From Filobasidium wieringae (Eukaryota > Basidiomycota > Tremellomycetes > Filobasidiales > Filobasidiaceae): a stretch of 64,000 nt of DNA. The notes beneath the pieces are model-generated. The model saw nothing but the letters and a program-made list of their open reading frames with translations, was not told the DNA's origin and made no database searches. A program made the translations under genes and the position numbers. Below, piece after piece: positions 23,601 through 34,503 of the stretch (positions are counted from its first letter, which is position 1; every line of letters starts with the position of its first letter). The stretch is from contig BCIV01000009.1 of the NCBI GenBank assembly GCA_001600055.1, forward strand, positions 1 to 64,000, read 5' to 3'.

Positions 23601-24496
23601 ATGCAGCAAGAATGAACGTACTTGACAAGCCTTCCCGATCAAATCGCCACCGACTTCTTCCCTCCCATCATCCCCGATCTCTTCCCCCTCCAACACCTCC
23701 TTGGCAGCTTTGACGGCTTCCACCCTAACATCGACCCAGTCATCCTCCATCCCCTTTGACAGTAATTGAGCTACATCAGCCGCCTTGAGGGGTGTGGAGG
23801 AGGGTGATGAAGAAGTATTGAAGCTCAAGTGGAAGGGGATGGTCGGATGGGTCGAGATGAGGAGGTAGACTGTGAGTCGATGTGAAGGTGTAGGGGAGGT
23901 AGCCAGTCGGAGTAAGACGGGGAGGAGCTGATGGACTTGTCCTTCACACGGAAGTCTCGTCAGTATGAACATATCTGAAATCTCAAGGACACCTTTACTT
24001 ACTTCCTCTGGATTCCCACTCCTCCATCCATTTGCCCACACATCCTGCCAACCCTCTCCTAATCCTAACATCCATCTCATCCTCCAAACACCTCAACAAA
24101 CACCCGAAAACCACATCGACCTGTTCATCCGTGAGCGCATCGAAAGGGAAATACTCTGGTGGATCGTTCGGATTCACAGGGGTTATACTGAGGAAAGGCT
24201 GTCTTCGGAGAAGAAGAAGGGAAAGGGTACGTGATTCCGAAGGGTAGGCTCCTGCGCCTTGAGCTATCAGGGCGAGTCCGTGGAATGTTTGGAACGTCGC
24301 TTGGGTTACGTAGCGACTGAGTTCCAGTTCAGCTCTGTCATGGTGGTAAGAACAGAGGGTATGAGGATGAGAACTAGTTCAAAAAGCTTAGAAACGAAAA
24401 AGTCACTGACGGTCGTCTAGCATGCTCTTCACTCTGTAATAGGTTGTGCAGCATCGATCCGAGAGCGTGAACAACGGATTGCATGTTGCCGGACAT
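20678..24496 (-). CDS. Importin-beta family karyopherin (Kap121/IPO5-like)
   Basis: HEAT-repeat nuclear import receptor that binds cargo and RanGTP. ATG at 24496 opens MSGNMQSVVHALGSMLHNLL; then RAELELSRYVTQATFQTFHG, FPFDALTDEQVDVVFGCLLR and LEDEMDVRIRRGLAGCVGKW. Helical repeats continue: DIWVDVRVEAVKAAKEVL-type region, LFETHLIELYKYLLALTLPP, RYAAALEFLLTLVETADFDP, LMALSAVISSVIE, PNPRVRYGAIYFIGQLALAF, RIQCQAALSLVNLMEV, YLLLRCRAFEASGIVAMAVG, and IDSKAMEEKALAFEALPEYL, the last resembling the conserved EEK-A-FE segment of Kap121/IPO5. Stop TGA at 20678. About 1,050 residues over some fifteen exons, the usual size. The C-terminal 100 residues (SLSERREEYEIQREEDDALQ) diverge from what I know, so the exact orthologue is not fixed. 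Confidence 0.75.
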
Positions 24497-24877
24497 GGTT
24501 TCGCCAGGGCTTTCCGATGAGAATATTCCTGGAGCTGTGTTCTAAACCGTTTGAGCTGTATCGAGGAGTGAAGAGTGAAGAATGTTTGACGATGTGACGA
24601 CTCGAGTTTATTCAATTTGAACGGGTTTCATTCAAAATCGACAACGTAAACAAACAGAAATCGGAACTTGTACTTTTGATCGATCACTCGATAACCGTTC
24701 GACACATCGCCACATATACCTCCAATACCGTCTCTATTCTTGTCTATATCTCGCTGGAACACTCTTGGAGCTGATTGTCCAGGTAATCTCCCGAAAAAGC
24801 GGCTTGAAACGAGCTCGAATGGGCCTGTAAGGTCGTTTTGCCCGTCGAACTAGTGTATCCAAGCTGTTGATCACAAG
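24497..24877. promoter_or_regulatory. Divergent promoter, karyopherin / GEN1-like
   Basis: The 381 bp between two opposite start codons contain no supported gene. No distinct motif seen apart from general A/T-rich sequence around 24640-24740. Confidence 0.45.
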
Positions 24878-27800
24878 ATGGGTGTCTCCGGATTATGGGA
24901 GGTAAGTCCTACCCATTCGCGCCGCATCTCCCCTATCTTACTGAAACTTACAACCCTCATCCACCCTTCAGATCCTAGAGGGGACCTCCCAGAGCATACC
25001 CATCTCTCAACTAGCTCTGACCGGCTTCAACTCCCCCCACACACCCTCCCCGTACGCTCTGCGAATCGGCATAGACGCCTCTCTCTGGATATTCCACGCA
25101 ACCCGTCAATCCTCTCACACCGGCTTAAACCCCTTTCAACGTCTCCTCTTCTTCAAAACTCTCAAACTCCTCGCTCATCCCATCTTGCCGTTGTTCGTAT
25201 TCGATGGCCCGCATAAACCTTGTTACAAGAGAGGAATCAAGGTCGCTGGCAAGTTCGGGACGAGTGATCAATGGAGTCGAAAGTTTAAACAGCTTTTGGA
25301 TGATATGGGTTTGGAATATTGGACCGCACCTGGTGAGGCCGAGGCCGAATTGGCTCATCTGAGCAAGATAGGGAGGATCGATGCGGTCTTGACCGACGAT
25401 GTGGATGCTCTTGTTTTCGGATCTACCAAGATCTTGAGAAAGTGAGCAACGAACAGGTTTCAAACTTATGATCTATCTCTCACCTTGTCATCATCCATCA
25501 TCTAGCACCTCGAGAACTCTCTCATCAAACAATCGTTTAACATACGACAACGTAGAAGATTTTCAACTATACTCTCTCACATCCATCACCTCCCCTTCCT
25601 CGTCATCATCATCATCCTCTTCCTCCTCCTCAAACTCTATCGAGATGGATGAACCTGACCCGTCTTTGACGGGAAAGAAGAAATGGAACGGTCTTTCGGT
25701 AGATGGGATGATCTTTATTGCGCTTTGTAGTGGTGGGGATTATCATCCTGTAAGTTGTCGCTCGTGGATAAGTTGATCAAGCAGGGACTGATCGGATAGT
25801 TTCATGCAGGCTGGAATACCTAGTTGTGGTAAGCTACAATCCTCTATTATCACCACCTCTAACCACTAATCTCAATTCTCTCCCCTAAAGGTCCAAAAAT
25901 CGCTCACGGACTCGCTCAAACTCCCCTAGCCGCAGACCTTATAACGAACTACCGTCTCCTCCCACCTCCCGCCTTCCAAACCTACCTAGAAACATTCCGT
26001 CAATCTCTCAAACACGAACTCTGTACCAACTCGTTAGGTTTCCTTCCGAACAAGAGGAAACAACTCGCCGCGAGTATAGGAGAATCGTTCCCTCAGCTCG
26101 AAATCATAGAGTACTACGTCAACCCTAGGGTCAGCGGGGAAGAGGGTGGGTGGAAGGGATTCGGGAGTAGACCGGTTGGGACACCTGGGGGGGGGAAGAG
26201 GGGAGGGAGGGGTGATCCTCGTTCGTTCGCTTTGACTTGTGAGAAATATTTCGAATGGGGTACGAAGGAGGAGGTAGGGAGGAGGATGAAGACGCTCGTT
26301 TGGAGGGGAGAGGTGATCAATCAATTAAGAGAGAGGTTGATTGAGCAGCAAGAAGAGAGGATGGGGAAGCAGAAGGGGAAGAGGGATGGGAAGGTTACTT
26401 CTTACTTCTTTTCGACTAGTTCTAGTCAGGCTTCCTCTTACTCTTCAGGTGGAAAAGAAATCCGATCGAGGACTCCCGTATCGGATGGTCTGACCGGGAC
26501 GGACGATGCGGTACCGTTCCCTCGAGCTCAATTGATCAAGATACATTCTCAACGTCAACACGCATCGACCGGGATGATCCTCGAGTACCGAGTAGAATAC
26601 GATCCTAAACCCTGGACGAAAGCCGTTCACGAGGTGATGGAAGGGACTCGGATCGATCCGAACTTATTACCAGAGGAGGAACGGATCGCCTTGGGTCTGA
26701 CTACCGGCGCCGCAACCAAGGATCGCGAGGGGAGTGTGACTTCGGAGACGAACGATGAAGAACCTGCCCCTCTTACTCAAGGGAAAGGCAAGACGAAGAA
26801 GGACGTGGATGATAATGATCGGATTTGGATCCCAGCTGAATTACTCAAAAGAGGATGGCCGAATTTGGTCGAGGCGTATGAACAGAGGCAACGTGAAAAG
26901 GCGCTACCCAAAACGCCCAAGCGGACCAAGAAGACGATCGACGTGCTCGCTTCTCAGAAGGTTAGTACCGCTCGCTCGGGAGGGAGGAAGCAACGTGTCG
27001 TTCCTGCTGGACGGATCGATGGGTGGACAAGCGAGGATGAGCCGGAAGAAACGCCGAGGTCTTTGTTACAGGGATGGTTGGGCTCGGGTTCAGGCTCGAC
27101 CTTGAGGAATACGAGTTCTCCTCGTCTTCCCGTCGTCTCCCCTCCCAATGGGCAGCAACGAGGATCATGTATCGATCTTGTCGACTCTCCCGACTCTCTG
27201 CCGAAGCAGTCCAGACTACTCTCTTCCATCCCGCCCATATCTTCCTCCCCCTCAGTTCTAGCCACATCCAAGCGGAGAAACCAAAACCATACCGTACCTG
27301 CACCCGCGTCTGAATCATCGGGGGACGACTGGGTGAGCCCTCGACAGTTATTCCGAACCGAGAAGCGTTCAATGGCTGGAACAAGCGGCCTGGCCTCTAC
27401 TGCAGGTTCCAAGACCCCTTCCAAACCCGGTAAACGCGCGGAGGAAGAAGCTCAAACCCGGACTCCGATTCCGACTCGAACGTTTCGAAAACCGACAAGG
27501 GAAGAGGAAGTCATCGAGATCTTGTCGTCGGATGACGAAGTTGACGGGCGTCGGCGAGAGCGGGAAGAAACCCCCGAGGCGATCGAAATCGATACGACGC
27601 CTAAGTACGTCTTTGTCCCCCGTACGACCACATCGGCCGTCCGATCTTCGCCCTTTCTCGACAACCACGAGGATGAATCTATCACTCCCAGACCGAGAAA
27701 GACGGCAACAAAGCGAACCGCTACGATTGGCTCGTTGCGGCGTTCATCTACCTCACCCCCTCGATCTACCGGAACCATCAAGGATTACTTCAGGACACAG

Positions 27801-27959
27801 GGGAAACTTTCATCCCAAGCTGCCGAGTCTGGCAAGGCCTTACAACCGCATGACTCCAATCGACCAAGGAGGGAGAAGACTCCTAAGGTCGTTAAGCAGG
27901 TTTATGCGTTGAGTCGCATCGAGGGCGATGTAGAGTATTACGAGTTGCGAGATGTATAG
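24878..27959 (+). CDS. GEN1/Yen1-type Holliday-junction resolvase (XPG/FEN1 family)
   Basis: Structure-specific nuclease expected to cut four-way junctions symmetrically. Exon 1 MGVSGLWE starts the XPG N domain; then YALRIGIDASLWIFHATRQS, PILPLFVFDGPHKPCYKRG, the I domain WTAPGEAEAELAHLSKIGRI and DAVLTDDVDALVFGSTKILR (acidic metal ligands), then LSVDGMIFIALCSGGDYHP and AGIPSCGPKIAHGLAQT (GGDY plus helix-hairpin-helix). This GLWE start and HxxH-free HhH order match GEN1 rather than FEN1 or XPG. A chromodomain-like segment may lie near 26590 (YRVEYDPKPWTKAVHEVMEG). The basic, disordered tail to TAG at 27959 carries GKVTSYFF and TGTIKDYF, both PIP-like. About 950 residues, at least five exons; a serine tract is encoded near 25590-25640. 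Confidence 0.9.
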
Positions 27960-28092
27960 AGGAGGAGTTGACGACTTGTATTGATACATCGATCGAATAC
28001 CCATGCAATAACGCGGACGTGTGCGACAAGTCGACGGGAGCCATGCATACCGCTGATTCAATGCCTGATGAGAGGGATGAGGGAGACGTCCT

Positions 28093-28665
28093 CTAGGTCG
28101 CGCTCGTCCAGAAACAGGGGAGATGACTGCAGGTACCCAACCAATCGGAAAAGAAACGACCCCCGTTCATCATTGACTGGGCCCCGGGGGACGCTTCACC
28201 CGCAGCCTCGATGACCTCGTTCTTGACCACAGCAGTGATGACCGGACTCCCTTCACCCATTGCCTCGACCTCAGCATCGACCTCCTTTGGAGCAGGCTGT
28301 AGAGACTCCCCTGGGTGTGATGTCTCTCGAGTTCGCTCGCCCCCTTCGTTCCGCGGTGGGGATAGGCGTTTGAGAACTCAAGACCCGGTTGCTACGCTGT
28401 TCACATTCGGAAGAGTCCACCTATGGCCATGTCGCCGCACGGATTGTTTGCCGTTGCAAGTCTGCTTTCTAGCAAGAGGCCGAGATTCCAGCTGGGTGTC
28501 ACTGAGATCCTGAAATCCTAGCAATACAGATGGATTCTCGAGACCTTCAACCTCCAAAACCAGGGCCAAAAGCACAGCAAAAGGTCTGTTACACAATTCC
28601 TTTTCGAAAGAGTGTAGACGGGACGCGGATTTATAGGGGTAGTGATAGTGATGAAACGAATGTAG
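28093..28665 (-). CDS. Doubtful two-exon minus-strand gene, start not found
   Basis: An open minus frame after an AG at 28666 runs to 28405 (SFEKELCNRPFAVLLALVLE, then RRHGHRWTLPN). A GTGAAC donor at 28404 and CTCTACAG acceptor at 28297 define a 108-nt intron that contains an in-frame TGA at 28378-28380. The frame resumes at 28296 (PAPKEVDAEVEAMGEGSP, VITAVVKNEVIEAAGEASPG, FFSDWLG) and stops with TAG at 28093. The second exon has gene-like codon use. I cannot find an initiating ATG, and I recognise no family. It could also be a pseudogene or a non-coding transcript convergent with the GEN1-like gene. Confidence 0.3.
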
Positions 28666-28870
28666 CTATTCCGTCATCGATATAGCGAGGAGGCACGCAA
28701 ACGTAGCGACCCGGTACACCCTACGTCTTAGATCGGCATACGACGAATGGTCAGTGAAATCACTAGTTAGTAAGGCCAACTATGAGCGCTACTCTGCAAG
28801 TCTCGAAGACAGCTGGAGTCTATCTTATATGGTAGAATATATAAGATCACAGCTCTTGCTCATCATCCAA

Positions 28871-28949
28871 TCTTTGTTGGTGTATTGGTAACATTGCCGC
28901 TTGTCATTACGATTCGCGGCCGCGCTGGGTTCGATTCCCAGACAGAGAG
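28871..28949 (+). tRNA. tRNA-Asp(GTC) with an 8-nt intron
   Basis: Acceptor stem TCTTTGT (28871-28877) pairs with ACAGAGA (28942-28948) with one G-U, discriminator G at 28949. D stem GTGT/ACAT around ATTGGTA. Anticodon stem GCCGC (28896-28900) pairs with GCGGC (28916-28920); the loop TTGTCA...C gives anticodon GTC at 28903-28905. The bases 28907-28914 (TTACGATT) are an intron between positions 37 and 38. T arm CTGGG-TTCGATT-CCCAG. A TTTTT Pol III stop follows at 28955-28959. Confidence 0.93.
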
Positions 28950-28954
28950 TGATC

Positions 28955-28959
28955 TTTTT
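28955..28959 (+). terminator. Pol III terminator of tRNA-Asp
   Basis: A run of five T six bases past the tRNA 3' end, the usual RNA polymerase III stop signal. Confidence 0.75.
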
Positions 28960-29279
28960 GCTCCCCTCAAATCGGTCGATCGCTTCATTCTATATCATTT
29001 CTTTTCGTCGATAACTGGATGCCCTCCCTGATATTCTTCGCCGACGAACTTGCTCATCTCCTGACAGATGTTCATGTTTCATCCTGTCTTCACACAGAGA
29101 ATCGACATGAACTAGCGATGAAACCGTGATCTCATCCAAAAGCGCGCTGTTATCCAAGCGCGTCCGTCTTCCGTCCAATCCGCTTCTTCCCGAACTGTTC
29201 AGTGCAGTTCAACTTGATCTCATCGTTGTACAATTCCTCCCTCGATTTCATCCATCCTCGTCCTAGCATCCCCAACACA
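28960..29279. promoter_or_regulatory. Upstream region of COX8-like gene
   Basis: Contains the promoter of the small mitochondrial gene; a CT-rich leader precedes its ATG (29225-29280). No other feature seen. Confidence 0.4.
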
Positions 29280-29838
29280 ATGTCCATCCTCGCCCGTGCT
29301 TCCGTACGATCCGCCTTCAAGGCCGCTCCCTCCGTCTCCAGGACCCAGGCACGAGGTGTCCACTTCGAGAACGTCGTCGGAAAGGTAAGCTGATGGACGA
29401 AGCTCAAGCTAGAGCCAGGCATGGTCAATGAAGACTGACGGATTCGAGCGTATCAGACCCTTCCTACTGGTGTAGAGAACAGGCCTTTCTTGGCCATCAA
29501 GATCGCTACCTTTTTCGTTGCTGGATTCGGAACTCCTTTCGCCATTGCTGCTTGGCACTTGTGAGTTTGGTTTCATTTGTTGTTTGGAATGGGGGAGATG
29601 GCATATACAAGAAGGATCAGCCGGTCAGAAGTTGTGACCTGCAATGGTCCAGCCCGGATCTATAGCTGGTTCAGCGTTGAGCAAATAATAAAGGACAAAA
29701 GCTGATTACTCGACCTCTCGCCTGTCTCCGCATCTATCCCTTCTCTCTTCCACCTATCCCCTTCAACCCATCTCATCTCAACAACTACCTATCAAAAAAA
29801 CACACAGGAGGAAATCCGGAACCGTCGCCGAAGAGTAA
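29280..29838 (+). CDS. COX8: Cytochrome c oxidase subunit VIII/VIIc
   Basis: Small inner-membrane subunit of respiratory complex IV. Exon 1 from ATG 29280: MSILARASVRSAFKAAPSVS then RTQARGVHFENVVGK, an Arg/Ser-rich amphipathic mitochondrial presequence with a likely cleavage near ARG-VH. Exon 2 gives TLPTGVENRPFLAIKIATFF and VAGFGTPFAIAAWHL, the single membrane helix with the family's N-terminal P.sVEN motif. A third tiny exon RKSGTVAEE ends with TAA at 29836-29838. The second intron is about 245 nt (29562-29807), longer than usual for this window. About 75 residues. Confidence 0.9.
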
Positions 29839-29970
29839 ACGGTCCGGAAGGGAAATAAGAACGGGAAGCGGAAGATTGTATCGATTCGATCTGGGATGGA
29901 TATGGATATAGAATGCATATCGGAAATCACTGTGATGGGGAAAAAAGGAATCGGCTTTCGTTTCTTGCAC

Positions 29971-31897
29971 TTATAGATATAACTCGGGAGAAGTGTTGGA
30001 AGATACGAGGCAGTATCTGACGGCTGTCGACATTAGCCAACGATCAATAACGGCCTTATCAAGACTTGCGACGTACACTCGAATTCGATCGTCAGGTTCA
30101 GCTGTGAGGTTCCGACCACACAAAACCCCCGCTCTGCCTTCCGATTTAGGAGACACTCCCTTGATCGACTTGTCCAATATCTTCCATCCCCCATCCGATA
30201 CAGGATTCTCAATCACCTGAACCTGCAATCCCGTCTTAAAGTCGAGACAAACGATTTCCCCCGGATGGACGAGCAGGACGTGGGTTTGATGGAAAACGAT
30301 ATCAGCCGGAGGACATGGTAGGTAGATGGAATATTGTTCTTCCTGTCGGTTTGATCGTCTCAGCTCGTGGTCGTTGCAGAGTTGATACGTGGATGAGACT
30401 GACGAGAGCGGTTCGAGTGATATAGTACCTCGTCAAGCGATCTGTCTCAACACAGCTCATGAGCGGAACCCAGCTGCCCCTTTTCGTTCGACTTTACCTA
30501 CCTTGGTAAGCGATCACAAGCAGCGTCTGTCCAGGAAGAGCGATCAGATATCGGATGCCACAAAATTCCGATCGAATCTCTACTGACGTGATCGACTTGA
30601 AGAACCTGTAAGAGTCGGTTCGTCTGTCCTTGGACAGTAAGCGGGACCGCTCGATCGATATCGGCCCAAGTGCTTTGTGAAAATACCTGTAGCTGTTAGT
30701 TCTGCTACACGACTTGCCCATTTCGATACGTACCCGTCAAGCCGGTAGAAAATGATCTTATCAGGTGTAGTCGCTACTGCGAACCGATCTACGATGTCCA
30801 CTTTGCAGGTATCAAGCGGGACCTCGAGTGACTATGTGACACTCAGGAGTTCGGTCTTGGTTCGACGATGAAACCGCAAGAAGCCGAGTCCTCACCGATT
30901 GATGATAAGCGACCAACCCTCCCTCGTCCTCTTTCAGCTCGTACAACCACATTTCATGCTTCCTCCCCCAAATCCCCATGTTCGTCCCCAAGGTACACAT
31001 GACCAACATATTTCGCGTCTGATTCGCAAGCCTCCCGATAGTCCCTTTGGTGATCCGTCGATCGTACTGGCTAGGCGGGAGGTATCCAAAGGCAGAACGC
31101 CCGCAGATCTGAGTGATAGGGAAGTATTGGCTCGTATCGATCGGTTGTCGTCGCTTAAGCGACTCTTGGACGTTCACTAGAGTATACACCTGGAGGGGTA
31201 CTTGAGAACCGGAACTCGAGCTCGAACGATGGGAGGACTTACCACTTCCCCTTTGTGGCTCGACTCGATAGGTGTTTCGAGCAGTATTAGTGGCGACGCC
31301 TGCTTACTGGGTAGGATCATCTGACAAAACCGCGCGTCTATGTCAAGGCATTTTGCGAGCCATGAACAAGGCTTCCTTGTTGTATCATATCAATGGCCTA
31401 CCTTGAGAAAGCGTCCAGGTAGCTGACAAGATCGATTCGTTATTGTTAGGGAGAAATGACACTTTCGAGCCATTGAATGAGTCAGTAAGTGTCGTATGCC
31501 CCCGTACTCATCATATTTACATTGAGGCGGCTTGCTAGGATCGCCATAGGTGACGATAGAAAACTGGCATTTGTCAATCGCTGCACAGATTGAAAGCGAT
31601 AAGCTTCGACTATGAAGAGGAATCGATCGAGTCTCACTGAAGAGGATCAGCTTGTCCAAGACCTCCGGCATTGCGCCTTTCGGAAGAGGGATGTTGTGTT
31701 CGATCAATTGAAACGGCTAAAACGAATACTTCTTCATCAACCATCTCGGCAAAATACTGATAGGACACAGAAAGGCACACTACTTCGATCTGGACTGCAT
31801 TTTCCACCTGCTTTCCTCTTCTTAAAGGGGCAGTCCCACGATGGCCAGCTGCTTCCGCTGGGGAAGGTTCGCTTAGCCCTTCTTGTTGTGAATTCAT
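29971..31897 (-). CDS. Unrecognised protein, possibly beta-propeller (CNH-like)
   Basis: A spliced minus-strand gene with no family I can name securely. ATG at 31897 begins MNSQQEGLSEPSPAEAAGHR; next exons give FQLIEHNIPLPKGAMPEVLD, IDKCQFSIVTYGDPSKPPQ, LSFLPNNNESILSATWTLSQ, and VYTLVNVQESLKRRQPIDTS. A conserved-looking core follows: NMLVMCTLGTNMGIWGRKHE and MWLYELKEDEGG, VDIVDRFAVATTPDKIIFYR, then ADIVFHQTHVLLVHPGEIVC and LDFKTGLQVQVIENPV. The repeating beta-strand pattern and the HLL...EIV..D..TG.QVQVI element resemble citron-homology or WD-like propellers. Stop TAA at 29971. About 480 residues in eight or so exons. Converges on the COX8-like gene; its start faces away from CHK1's stop. Confidence 0.6.
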
Positions 31898-32144
31898 GTT
31901 TCACCGAAGGGCCAATTTGATATCATCGACTTGAAATTGCTTTACTTGCTTTGTAGTTCAAGTACTTATAGGTGATCGAAGGATCGTCGCATAAAATGTT
32001 TGTTTACATGTTGAGTGATACATCTATTTGAAACATGATTGATGAGGTGAAACATGAAACACGCGCGTGATCTTCTACGAGATCTCCTATTCCTTCCTTG
32101 CCCAGTTTGCACCGCCTCGTAACCGCCTTTCCATACGATACCCA

Positions 32145-34278
32145 TCATTGCGAGCCTCCCGACTTGATGATCAAGTCTCGCAAACCGGCGGTCTTGACGA
32201 GTTTCCACCAGAATCGTTTCCACTCCAACGGATCACCCTGAGTGTAATGAGGTCAATTTCTCGTTCTGATTAGGGGGAACCCTTGATCGCTTCTTACCTT
32301 GCTTCTGACCAACTCGACAAGAGTTGCCTCGCCAGGCCAATTAGGGTCGTCCCTGAACTTGACCTCGCCCATCAAAACCTGTTTTCTTTGATCCAGCAAA
32401 GCGATCCTTGCGACGGGTAGCTGATTGACTTCGTGCTCCTCTAGATCTTTCGGTCGGATCACCTCACGCAGGACATCCAGCACCACCTGAACGGTCTGTT
32501 CAATGGCCAATGCGAGACGGAAACGCGATAGCGTGTTGTAATGTACAGATGTGCCCCCAATGGTGCTCTACGATCATAGACAACATGAATGAGGTCGAAA
32601 GACAAAAAGGCTATAGTGAAGATACCACTCACGGCCATTCCAGTTCCCTGCATGAACTGAGAGTCCATTTGTGTTAGTTGACTTGCATATGGATCGTTTT
32701 GCGCTCCACGATGCCTAATATGCCCAATCGACCGACATGAGCATCTTTCAGACAATGAGTATAAGAGAAGAACTTGCGGTATCTGAGATCTAGTTGGTTC
32801 CGCGACATCCCACATGCCCATCTGTCGAAGACCTTTGGTGAGTTCGAGTGGTAGCATTTGAGTCGTGATCTGGCTTGGCCTGTTATGAAGGATATATTTC
32901 AGTTCCAGAACGGAAGTAGCTATGAATGATGGGACGCACGACATCATCCAAGGATGAGTTCTGATCTGTGGGATCGTTATCCGTCGTGCCGGATCGACTT
33001 CAAGGCAAGCCAGAAGCAAGGCTGAAAACGAGAAATGTTCAGTAAAGCGCAAGTCATCGCTGCGGTATATACTCACACAACGCATCTCCATTGATATTAC
33101 ACCAAGGATCGTATTTCAACAACTCTCCAGTCAAATACGCTTGATATTCCGGACTAGCCTGCGAAGGTTCGTCCCAGGGGGTATCTAGTAACGCAAGCTA
33201 CGGTCAACCACCTGCAAGATGCCTGGAATCACCTAGGTACTTACTTCCTGCTAATAAGGTGAACAGGACCACCCCTGCTCCCCAGATATCGATAGGTTCC
33301 GCATGATAACCTCCACTCATGTTCAGCTATCACATTCAACGCTTGATCAGTCGCATCCACAACGATCATCCGGCTTTTTGTGACCTACCTCTGGGGCAAC
33401 GTATGGCAAGCTACCACACCTCCCCGTTAACAACCTCGTCTTTCCTTGATGTTTCCAAACGGCACACAGTCCGAAATCCGATATCTTCAGTTCTCCTGTT
33501 GTCAGCAGGACGATCGATCAGCGATTGAAGTGAGGAGTAGGTTGAATGCGGTACGGACCATTCGCTCCGAGCAAGAGGTTCTCCGGTTTCAGGTCTCGAT
33601 GACAGATTCCTTTTGCGTGAATGTATTCCTGTGATAGATAGCGTGCTTAGTTTTACCGCAATGAGTTCTCTAGATTTGACTTACTATCCCAGAAATCAGT
33701 TGGCTGAAGTACAGCTTTGCCAAGTCCGCTTCGACTCCGACGTCCGGTGCTATGAAATGGCCCTCAACCCCAAACCGACTGTTTGAGTCATAGCTAACAC
33801 TCACCGATTTTATCAAAGAGGTCACCATGCATAGCAAGCTCGATAAGCATGTACAAACCCGGTACATATTGCTCATGTTCTGGTTTGACGAGTAAAGAGT
33901 CCATAAACTCCAGAATGTTCTTATGCTTCAATGACCGATGAACCTGAACTTCTTTCTGCAAGGCTTTCAGGTCGACTTCCGCTTTATTCTTGCCTTGAGA
34001 GCGTGTGGGATCTGGTAGTGAGACGATCTTGCATGCCGCTACCCTACCGGGACCATCGTGGTTATATGCTCGATAGACGCTAGTATAGAACAAGGTCAGC
34101 CTGAACGATCAGAAGGAGAGACACAGTGGCTCTCTTACATTGAGAACCCGCCTCGACCTATTCGGTCCTGTATCACGAAGCCCCGAATGGTTGCAAATTG
34201 TGCCTGCCGCCGAGGGGCGTGATCGATCCGCTGAGACCCGGCAGATGGGTCATACTGATGTTCTACTTGGGAAGTCAT
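32145..34278 (-). CDS. CHK1: Checkpoint kinase CHK1
   Basis: Serine/threonine kinase that halts the cell cycle after DNA damage downstream of ATR/Rad3. ATG at 34278 gives MTSQVEHQYDPSAGSQRIDH; the Gly loop DRIGRGGFSMVYRA follows, VAACKIVSL has the ATP-binding Lys, CHRDLKPENLLLGANGELKI the catalytic loop, SDFGL the metal-binding DFG and GSLPYVAPEM the activation segment end. IWGAGVVLFTLLAGNTPWDEP is typical of CHK1. After the kinase domain come an SQ/TQ cluster (ASQLTQMDSQFMQ, near 32655-32690) and a C-terminal KA1-like domain ending with GDPLEWKRFWWKLVKTAGLR, which matches the conserved GDPLEWRRF box. Stop TGA 32145-32147. About 480 residues, more than eight exons. Confidence 0.92.
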
Positions 34279-34503
34279 GGCTGATTCAATGTCCTTGCCA
34301 AGTGGTCGTCTGCTTTGGCTACAGGAACCATCGGTGAGAGCAAAGCAAAGAAGAATTCGACCTGACTTTACGAGGTGACAAAGTAAACAAACGATATCTA
34401 CTTTGGGGCTCAGCTCACCCCGCTCTCATCATTCGACTTCGAAGCTGTACGGTGGCTTTCATCCACTTCAATCGAGTAGGAAGGTGCATCAAGTCTTTGC
34501 GCG

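Noticed and set aside
28378..28380. In-frame TGA as a possible selenocysteine or readthrough codon
   Set aside because: The codon lies inside a well-formed 108-nt GT-AG interval; I see no hairpin of SECIS type, and I know of no fungal selenoprotein in this lineage, so splicing is simpler.
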